Under the pieces are notes generated by a model. It was not told the DNA's origin and did not search any database. It was given only the letters and a program-made list of their open reading frames with translations. A stretch of DNA of 45,287 nucleotides from a virus: positions 1 through 45,287 of IMG/VR virus record IMGVR_UViG_3300023179_000180; one strand, written 5' to 3'. The position numbers and the translations under genes are program-made. Position 1 is the first letter of the stretch. Every line of letters starts with the position of its first letter. Below are positions 40,701-45,287 of this stretch, one piece after another.

Positions 40701-43700
40701 AGTGCTTTATATAACAACACTACAGGAGCAAGTAACACAGCCGTAGGATTAAATGCTATGGTATTTAATACCACAGGTATTTGTAATACAGCCGTAGGTC
40801 GTAACGCTTTATATACTAATACAGGAGGTGTATTTAACTCAGCTTTTGGTAATAACGCATTATTAACAAACACAACAGGTAATTTTAACTCAGCTTTTGG
40901 TCAAGCAGCACTTAGACAAAATACTGTTGGTTCTTATAACTCAGGATTTGGTAGATATGCTTTATTTTATAATGTAAGTGGAGGAAAAAATACTGCTGTA
41001 GGACATCAAGCATTATGTAAAAACTTAGCATCAAACAATACAGCAATAGGGTACAGCTCTTTAGCAAACAATACAACAGGTATCTACAATACTGCTGTTG
41101 GTAGGACATCAATGCAGTCTAACACAACAGGTACTAGAAATACGGCAGTAGGTTATAGCTCTCTTAGATGTAATACAATAGGCAATTACAACGTAGCTTT
41201 AGGTAATAGAACTTTATTACTTAATACTACAGGTACAGGTAATACCGCGGTTGGGTATCGTAGTATGGAAGCTAACATAGTTGGTGTTAATAACACAGCA
41301 TTAGGAAGGTATTCTTTATTCTGTAACACAGCTTCAAACAATACAGCAGTTGGTTTTCAATCATTATTTTGTAATACAACAGGTAGGTACAACACAGCAG
41401 TAGGTAATAGTACTTTATTAAATAATACAACAGGATGTAGAAATACCGCGTTAGGTTTAGAAGCTCTAAGGTGTACTACTACAGGAAATAATAACACAGG
41501 ACTTGGTTCTGGAACACTATATCTTAATACAACAGGTGCTAATAATACTGCTGTAGGTACTTTTGCATTAAATCTAAATACAGCCTCACGCAATACAGCT
41601 GTAGGTTACTGTGCATTAAGAAATAATACAACCGGTACACAAAACGAGGCTGTAGGTTTTAGAGCAATGAAATCAAATACTACTGGATTTGATAATATTG
41701 CAATGGGTTCCTATGCTTTACATAGTAATCTTAGCGGTTGCGCAAACGTAGCTCTTGGTCCAGAAGCTCTTGGCAGTAATACAGCCGGTAATAATAACGT
41801 AGCTGTAGGTAGAAATGCTTTACTCTGTAACACAGCCTCAAACAATACAGCAGTAGGTTTCTGTGCTTTAAGAAGTAATACAACAGGAACATATAACGTA
41901 GCAGTTGGTTGTGGTGCTTTAAGATGCAACACAGTTGGTCTTCGTAATTCAGCTTTTGGTCGTGAAGCATTAGCTGTTAATACAACAGGACAACAAAACT
42001 CTGCTTTTGGTATTAATGCTTTATTGTTTAATAATGCTAATTACAACTCTGCATTTGGAGCTTACTCAATGCAGGGCACAACAACGGGCGGTAGTAATAC
42101 TGCTTTAGGATCCGCAGCTTTATTTAGTAATACAACCGGTGCTAATAATACAGCTTTAGGAAGAAATGCTTTAAACAGTAATACAACTGGCACCAATAAC
42201 ACAGCCGTTGGTCTTCAATCCTCTAATAACAACACTACAGGTACTAATAATACATCTTTAGGTGTTAATTCTTTATTTTCAAACACAACCGGAGGTAATA
42301 ACATAGCTTTAGGTATAAATTCATTATGTTCTGCTACTGTAAATAACTACAATGTAGGTGTAGGTTCAAATACATTACGAGTTAATACAAATAACTATAA
42401 CACAGCCCTTGGTGGTGCTGCTTTATGTTCAAATACAGGTGGTGCTAGTAACGTGGCTGTAGGAACCAGTGCAATGCAGGTTGGAAATGCTGGTTCAAAC
42501 AATACAGCTGTTGGTTTCCAATCAATGTTGTATAATACTGCTAATAGTAATACTGCTGTAGGTTTTTGTTCATTAAGACAAAATACAACAGGAGGTAATA
42601 ATACAGCTTTAGGATTTTGTTCTTTAAGAGCTAATACAACAGGAGCTTACAATACAGCTGTAGGTTTTAATTCATTAAGAGAAAATACAGTAGGTAGTTT
42701 TAATACTTCAGTTGGTAGAACAGCTATGTACTGCAATACTACAGGTAGGTATAATACTTCACTTGGATACAGTGCTCTACGAAATAATACAACAGGAGAT
42801 AATAACACTTCAGTAGGTAGAAGCGCACTTGAATGCAATTTAGCCTCAAACAATACAGCAGTAGGCTTCTGTGCATTAAGAAATAATACAACAGGAACAG
42901 CAAATACAGCAGTTGGTACATCAGCCTTAGGATCTAATACAACAGGACTATATAATACTGCTTTCGGATGTCGTGCATTAGCAGCTAACACAACTGCTAG
43001 CAACAACACAGCAATTGGTGAAGCAGCTATGCTTAACAATACTACAGGAGCTGGTAACAGTGCATTCGGTAGATTAGCATTGTTGAATAATACAACAGGA
43101 TACCAAAATACAGCATTAGGTGTAAGTGCTTTAAGATATAATACAACTGGAGCAAACAATACATCAGTTGGTGTTTTTGCTCTACAGAAAAACACAAGTG
43201 GAGCTAGAAACATAGCTGTTGGTTTAAGTGCTTTAATTAACAATACCACAGGTGTTGAAAACGTAGCAATGGGAGTTAATGCTATGTATGGAAATACAAG
43301 TGGATATTCTAATGTAGGTATAGGATATAGAGCTTTAGTATTTGCTAGCGGTATTAGAAATATAGCAGTAGGTCAAAATGCTTTAGCCAATGCAACCGGT
43401 ACTAGAAATATTGGAATAGGTATTGCTTCTGGTTGTTGTATTACTTCAGGTGCTTGTAACGTAATTTTAGGAGGTGCAAGTGCTAACGGATTCGGTACTC
43501 AAAACTGTAACATCTTCATTTCAGACGGAGCAGGTAACATAAGAATCTTTGCTACCGGATCAACAGGATTTGTTGGTGTTGGACCAGGATTTACATCCCC
43601 TACATATCCATTACACGTTTCTGGTTCTTCAGGTGGTATTTCAATTTATGCCACTAACGATATAGCTGCTTTTTCAGATGAATCTGTCAAAACTGATTTA

Positions 43701-43946
43701 CAAGTTATAGACAATGCTTTAGAAAAAATTGAACAAATCCACGGATACACATATGTTCGTACAGACGATGAAACAGGTACAAGAAGAGCAGGTGTTATAG
43801 CCCAAGAAATACAAAAAGTGTTGCCTGAGGTTGTTACACAAAACCCGGACGGTACTTTAAACGTTGCTTATCCTAACTTAGTAGCTTTGTTAATTGAGGC
43901 AATTAAGGAATTAAACGAGGAAATAAAAGAACTAAAAAGTAAATAA
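34710..43946 (+). CDS. Giant tail-fibre/adhesin with Gly-X-Y repeats, beta-roll repeats and S74 chaperone
   Basis: A 3078-residue protein. Residues 1-61 form a virion-attachment-like domain (FFDRSLAFNKF, LPIVTQGWEGYVL). About residues 62-1632 are triplets G-X-Y with Ser, Thr, Ala and Asn but almost no Pro, a collagen-like shaft. About residues 1708-2909 hold roughly fifty repeats of about 23 residues centred on NTAxG...AL..NTTG, like the beta-roll heads of trimeric adhesins. A final beta domain leads to a peptidase-S74 intramolecular chaperone, FSDESVKTDL, with Ser2989 and Lys2994 at the spacing of the self-cleavage dyad, then AGVIAQEIQKVLPEVV. Cleavage before Ser2989 would release 90 residues after trimerisation. 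It is the likely receptor-binding fibre. Confidence 0.92.
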   Translation: MAENRNRGNNRLDNPNQGRGFFDRSLAFNKFNLPIVTQGWEGYVLTINDDGVVSLVLGVGNGTAGTSGTSGSSGSAGSSGSSGLSGSNGTSGINGSSGTSGTTAGTSGTSTTAGSSGTSGSSGSTGSFGTSGIAGTSGTSGGTSGTAGSSGSVGSSGTAGTSGSSGSNGSSGNGGNSGQSSTSGTSGSSGSAGTSGLSQSSGTVGTSGLAGSSGSSGTGGSSGSSGSNGSSGNAGNSGQSSTAGTSGSSGSTGTSGLSQTSGSNGTSGSSGSSGSIGTSGASNTSGTNGTSGSSGSSGSTGTSGVDGGSGASSTSGTSGSSGSAGSSGTFGTSGNAGTSGLSNTSGSSGSAGSFGTTGNAGTSGSSNTSGTSGSGGSNGTTGNAGNSGQSSTSGTSGSSGSTGTSGLSQSSGSAGSSGSSGSTGTSGSSGSSGSSGTFGSSGADGSSGSSGTSGSSGSTGSFGSSGAAGTSGNSNTAGTSGSGGSNGTTGNAGNSGQSSTSGTSGSSGSVGTSGLSQTSGTNGTSGTSGSTGSAGSSGGDGTSGSSGTSGSSGSTGSAGSSGNSQTSGSSGSSGSSGSSGTTGTSGLAGASGLSNTSGTSGSGGSNGSSGAAGSAGTSGTAGTSGSSGTSGSSGSTGSSGSSGGDGTSGSAGTSGSSGSTGTFGTSGNAGTAGNSNTSGTSGSGGSNGTTGNAGNSGQSSTSGTSGSSGSTGTSGLSQTSGTNGTSGSSGLSGSVGTSGSSGTAGSTGTNGSSGNAGTSGSSNTSGSSGSSGTSGIAGAAGFSAQSATSGTSGSGGSNGTTGAAGTSGSSQTSGSAGSSGSQGSTGAAGTSGLSQTSGSSGSSGSQGSTGAAGTSGTSNTSGSSGSAGSFGTTGDAGTSGNSNTSGTSGSGGSNGTTGNAGQSSTSGTSGSSGSSGSAGSTGSAGTSGASNTAGSSGSSGSSGNSGTAGTSGSSGSSGSTGTSGVDGGSGVSATSGTSGSSGSQGSTGAAGTSGASNTSGSSGSGGSFGTTGNAGTSGLSNTSGSSGSAGSNGTTGDAGISGSSNTSGTSGSGGSNGTTGAAGISGASNTSGTSGSGGSNGTNGAAGASGASNTSGTSGSAGSSGTTGTSGLAGASGVSNTSGTSGSGGSNGTGGAAGTSGNSNTSGTSGSGGSQGTTGAAGTSGASNTSGSAGSGGSNGTTGNAGTSGSSNTSGSSGSSGTSGIAGAAGFSAQSATSGTSGSAGSNGTGGAAGTSGASNSSGSSGSAGSQGTTGNAGTSGASNTSGSSGSAGSNGTSGAAGNSGFSNTSGTSGSGGSNGTSGAGGASGASNTSGTSGSGGSNGTNGAAGASGASNTSGTSGSAGSSGSTGTSGVDGGSGASATSGTSGSSGSNGTTGNVGTSGSSQTSGSSGSGGSFGTTGNAGTSGASNTSGTSGSGGSNGTTGAAGASGASNTSGTSGSGGSNGTSGAAGASGASQTSGSSGTSGSAGSSGTTGTSGLAGASGISNTSGTSGSGGSNGTTGAAGASGSSNTSGTSGSGGSVGTSGAAGASGSSNTSGTSGSGGSAGTTGAAGASGSSNTSGTSGSGGSNGTTGAAGTSGSSNTAGSSGSSGTSGIAGAAGFSAPSGTSGTSGSAGTSGLTFNGSSGISGGTFVNQPNYLVRTTGTTTIQSVSFLYSDVTNCRLGVNCTSPTVAIDTAGAIKSTLDSAFNSVSIGLGGGSVSTNTRVGVNTLAANTTGAYNTALGICALRYNTTGLANTAIGRLAARDNTVGSGNVAIGNFASGFNSAGNNNIAIGSVALLNNQTSNNIGIGSYSLCTNTTGYSNTAIGSSALQNNTTGNNNVAVGVSALCTNTTGRSNVAVGQQSLQQNTTGICNTALGALSLRNNTTGAFNTALGRASLYANTGGSNNTALGYNALVQNTASNNVAVGKETLPNNTTGTLNTAVGTQALFSNSAGNNNTALGYQSLFCNTASNNTAVGFRALRSNTTGTQNAALGRASLRNNTTGDFNTALGDSALYNNTTGASNTAVGLNAMVFNTTGICNTAVGRNALYTNTGGVFNSAFGNNALLTNTTGNFNSAFGQAALRQNTVGSYNSGFGRYALFYNVSGGKNTAVGHQALCKNLASNNTAIGYSSLANNTTGIYNTAVGRTSMQSNTTGTRNTAVGYSSLRCNTIGNYNVALGNRTLLLNTTGTGNTAVGYRSMEANIVGVNNTALGRYSLFCNTASNNTAVGFQSLFCNTTGRYNTAVGNSTLLNNTTGCRNTALGLEALRCTTTGNNNTGLGSGTLYLNTTGANNTAVGTFALNLNTASRNTAVGYCALRNNTTGTQNEAVGFRAMKSNTTGFDNIAMGSYALHSNLSGCANVALGPEALGSNTAGNNNVAVGRNALLCNTASNNTAVGFCALRSNTTGTYNVAVGCGALRCNTVGLRNSAFGREALAVNTTGQQNSAFGINALLFNNANYNSAFGAYSMQGTTTGGSNTALGSAALFSNTTGANNTALGRNALNSNTTGTNNTAVGLQSSNNNTTGTNNTSLGVNSLFSNTTGGNNIALGINSLCSATVNNYNVGVGSNTLRVNTNNYNTALGGAALCSNTGGASNVAVGTSAMQVGNAGSNNTAVGFQSMLYNTANSNTAVGFCSLRQNTTGGNNTALGFCSLRANTTGAYNTAVGFNSLRENTVGSFNTSVGRTAMYCNTTGRYNTSLGYSALRNNTTGDNNTSVGRSALECNLASNNTAVGFCALRNNTTGTANTAVGTSALGSNTTGLYNTAFGCRALAANTTASNNTAIGEAAMLNNTTGAGNSAFGRLALLNNTTGYQNTALGVSALRYNTTGANNTSVGVFALQKNTSGARNIAVGLSALINNTTGVENVAMGVNAMYGNTSGYSNVGIGYRALVFASGIRNIAVGQNALANATGTRNIGIGIASGCCITSGACNVILGGASANGFGTQNCNIFISDGAGNIRIFATGSTGFVGVGPGFTSPTYPLHVSGSSGGISIYATNDIAAFSDESVKTDLQVIDNALEKIEQIHGYTYVRTDDETGTRRAGVIAQEIQKVLPEVVTQNPDGTLNVAYPNLVALLIEAIKELNEEIKELKSK
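34893..39606 (+). repeat. Low-complexity Gly-X-Y coding repeat (GGT ACT TCA type)
   Basis: About 4.7 kb built of 9-base triplets such as GGTACTTCA and GGTTCAAGT. Larger blocks recur: the GVDGGSG block near 35621, 37600 and 38772, and the GIAGAAGFSA block near 37030, 38320 and 39500. Also recurrent is the unit NTSGTSGSGGSNGT. Synonymous codons differ between copies, so selection keeps the amino-acid pattern. Prone to length change by recombination. Confidence 0.93.
39831..43435 (+). repeat. NTAxG beta-roll repeats (about 69-base period)
   Basis: Roughly fifty degenerate repeats of 22-24 codons with core N-T-A-(V/L)-G-x-x-(A/S)-L-x-x-N-T-T-G. A shorter variant, N-T-A-S-N-N-T-A-V-G, recurs several times (for example near 40570, 41330 and 41840). 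This makes a higher-order pattern in which blocks of repeats seem duplicated. Confidence 0.9.
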
Positions 43947-44629
43947 TGGCTGTTCCTACTTCAAACGTAAAATTTAGTGATATTTGGAGCGAGGCAAATG
44001 GTGCTTATAGTTCTGGTTTGCTTACTTTAAATAGTATGAGTTTCTTTTCATATTTTGCAGGCCCAAACGGATCAAATTCCGTTCCTGACAATAACTGGGG
44101 ACAAGGTGAAGCATCAGGAGCTAACAGAATATATGGTACATCAGCTAAAACCACAAATATTGCGGTAGGTGATTTTGACGGATTAACTTATTTTTACGAT
44201 AATTCTACTTTTCAAGTAACTTTAGAAGTTGTCAATAATAAGGTAAACCCACCTCCATTCCCACCTCCTCCAGTAGATAATGCTGTTAACGTAAACGTTG
44301 AATTATGGGATTCTTCATTTTCTTATCAATACTTAAGTGGTGGTGGTATGGCAATGGCCCCTGGTACTTATGGACCAACAGCAGTAAGTCAACCTACTGG
44401 AGATCCTATTATTTTTAGGGGTTATTGGAAAGTAACAGTATCTGGAGCTAATCCTACTTTTGCTGGAGGTACAACTAATATTGTTATAAACGGAAATGCT
44501 AAAGTTACTGGAGGTATAGTTCCTGCAGGTCCTGGAGGTGCTACTTTTGATTCTACTACTTATGGAACCGAGGATGTTGCTATTTATGGAGGTTATACAG
44601 GTTTATATTTTCTGGTAACAGTTAATTAA
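43946..44629 (+). CDS. Fibre-associated virion-type protein
   Basis: A 227-residue protein. The N terminus VKFSDIWSEANGAYSSG followed by LNSMSFFSYFAGPNG resembles N-terminal modules of phage tail-associated proteins (short SDI...LSEYY-like blocks). There is a proline hinge, NPPPFPPPP, near residues 109-117, then a beta-rich domain (VNVNVELWDSSFSYQY, FRGYWKVTVSGANPTF). No enzyme motif is seen. It overlaps the fibre stop as TAATG, so it is translated together with the fibre and may be its partner, tip or adaptor. Function inferred from context only. Confidence 0.65.
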   Translation: MAVPTSNVKFSDIWSEANGAYSSGLLTLNSMSFFSYFAGPNGSNSVPDNNWGQGEASGANRIYGTSAKTTNIAVGDFDGLTYFYDNSTFQVTLEVVNNKVNPPPFPPPPVDNAVNVNVELWDSSFSYQYLSGGGMAMAPGTYGPTAVSQPTGDPIIFRGYWKVTVSGANPTFAGGTTNIVINGNAKVTGGIVPAGPGGATFDSTTYGTEDVAIYGGYTGLYFLVTVN

Positions 44630-44656
44630 AAATAATTTGGTTTTTTAAAATAAACC

Positions 44657-44666
44657 TATTATATTA
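44657..44666 (+). promoter_or_regulatory. TATTATATTA element
   Basis: The third identical copy of the 10-mer, 5 bases before ATG 44672 of the glycosyltransferase gene. It again precedes an accessory rather than a virion gene. Confidence 0.45.
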
Positions 44667-44671
44667 ATATT

Positions 44672-45287
44672 ATGCGTAGAGTTCTAATTGGAACACCATC
44701 TTATGATGGCCGAATTGATGTTTGGTTTGCTAATAGTTTAGTTCAAACCGTAAAAATAGCTGAAAAGGAAGGTATTTTTGTACATGCTATTTATACAAGC
44801 TATGATTCTTTAGTTCAAAGAGCAAGAAACAGTTTGATTAAACTAGCTATTGATGGAGGATATGATGATTTATTCTTTATTGATTCAGATACTGAATGGG
44901 AACCAGAATGGTTTTTTAATATTTTAAACAGACCAGAACCAATTGTTGGAGGTGCTTTAATTAAAAAAACTGATAAAGAAGGTTATACAGTAAAACTTGT
45001 AGACAAAAAACTTAAATACTCTGAGGATAAAAAGTTATTAGAGGTAGATGGTGTAGGAACAGGTTTTATGAAAGTATCAAAGTTTGCTTTTGATAAATTA
45101 TGGGAGGCAAGCGATGAATATACAAGTGAGGGAGAAAAACACAGAATGGTATTTGATATTAAGGTAGAAAACGGAGACTTAATTTCAGAGGATTATGTGT
45201 TATGTAATAAATGGAAAGCCTTAGGATATAAAGTATGGTTAGATCCTACAATTACTTGTAATCATATTGGTATTAAGAAATTTAAAG
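44672..45287 (+). CDS. GT-A type glycosyltransferase, 3'-truncated
   Basis: The reading frame runs from ATG 44672 to the window end without a stop (205 codons seen). The N-terminal strand MRRVLIGTPSYDGR is followed by LVQRARNSLIKLAID and LFFIDSDTEW, with the metal-binding DxD motif at residues 71-73. EPIVGGALIKK follows, then VGTGFMKVSK. This is the pattern of family 2-like glycosyltransferases found in T4-like phages. A nucleotide-sugar donor is expected; the acceptor (fibre, host surface glycan or DNA) is unknown. It is preceded by TATTATATTA and a 42-base AT-rich gap. The position next to the fibre genes is suggestive of virion glycosylation, but this is inference. Confidence 0.78.
   Translation, partial: MRRVLIGTPSYDGRIDVWFANSLVQTVKIAEKEGIFVHAIYTSYDSLVQRARNSLIKLAIDGGYDDLFFIDSDTEWEPEWFFNILNRPEPIVGGALIKKTDKEGYTVKLVDKKLKYSEDKKLLEVDGVGTGFMKVSKFAFDKLWEASDEYTSEGEKHRMVFDIKVENGDLISEDYVLCNKWKALGYKVWLDPTITCNHIGIKKFK

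Noticed and set aside
40628-43249. - strand open frames opposite the NTAxG repeats
   Set aside because: Same cause: the repeated codons give antisense frames without stops. The amino-acid pattern simply mirrors the + strand repeat.
1-45287. tRNA genes or an integrase/attachment site
   Set aside because: No cloverleaf-like or integrase sequence was recognised by eye; gaps between genes are mostly under 60 bases. A tRNA scan would settle this.

Overview
The window is an AT-rich, gene-dense stretch in which every convincing gene lies on the + strand. It is part of the genome of a T4-like (contractile-tailed) bacteriophage. The sequence shows the T4-type DNA-packaging and head module: large terminase (gp17), portal (gp20), prohead protease (gp21), scaffold (gp22) and major capsid protein (gp23), followed further on by neck/tail-completion proteins resembling gp13, gp14 and gp15. 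A Bacteroidetes-type host is an inference. It rests on the near absence of Shine-Dalgarno sequences, A-rich leaders in front of the scaffold and capsid genes, a small protein like the Bacteroidetes histone H1 (Hc1) family, and a fibre made of repeats common in flavobacterial proteins.

Layout. (1) 1-14.26 kb: a tight block of about 15 genes of mostly unknown function, starting with a gene cut by the left edge (tandem domain duplication, zinc ribbon, HExxH metallopeptidase-like motif). Many of these proteins begin with a short amphipathic helix followed by a (L/I)-x-E-(A/G) site, the cleavage signature of T4-type prohead proteases. I infer that the block encodes proteins packaged in the capsid and ejected into the host. 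(2) 14.3-18.2 kb: an accessory interval after a terminator, with an FAD-dependent oxidoreductase, a small repeat-like protein, an HNH homing endonuclease, a P-loop kinase-like protein, another candidate packaged protein and a membrane-anchored protein. (3) 18.2-28.4 kb: terminase, portal, two unknown genes, a small beta protein, a possible core protein, protease, scaffold and capsid, with terminators before the scaffold and after the capsid. (4) 28.5-31.4 kb: a guanidino-modifying (arginine deiminase/DDAH-like) enzyme, a phosphatidylserine-decarboxylase-like protein, a GIY-YIG homing endonuclease and PhoH. (5) 31.4-34.6 kb: a small structural protein and gp13-, gp14- and gp15-like genes. (6) 34.7-44.6 kb: a 3078-residue fibre (proline-poor collagen-like Gly-X-Y stretch, beta-roll NTAxG repeats, C-terminal S74 chaperone) and a further virion-like protein. 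(7) A glycosyltransferase cut by the right edge.

Regulation visible in sequence: the octamer TATTTATA sits just upstream of many virion gene starts, with 3-20 bases to the ATG. A second element, TATTATATTA, precedes three accessory genes. At one site (31410-31447) TATTTATA lies in the loop of a hairpin whose 3' arm contains the start codon, reminiscent of T4 late genes. No tRNA, CRISPR array, insertion sequence or origin was recognised. No gene-free stretch exceeds about 205 bases; the longest, 25159-25362, holds a terminator and a leader hairpin. Small terminase, tail sheath, tail tube and baseplate genes are not in this window.
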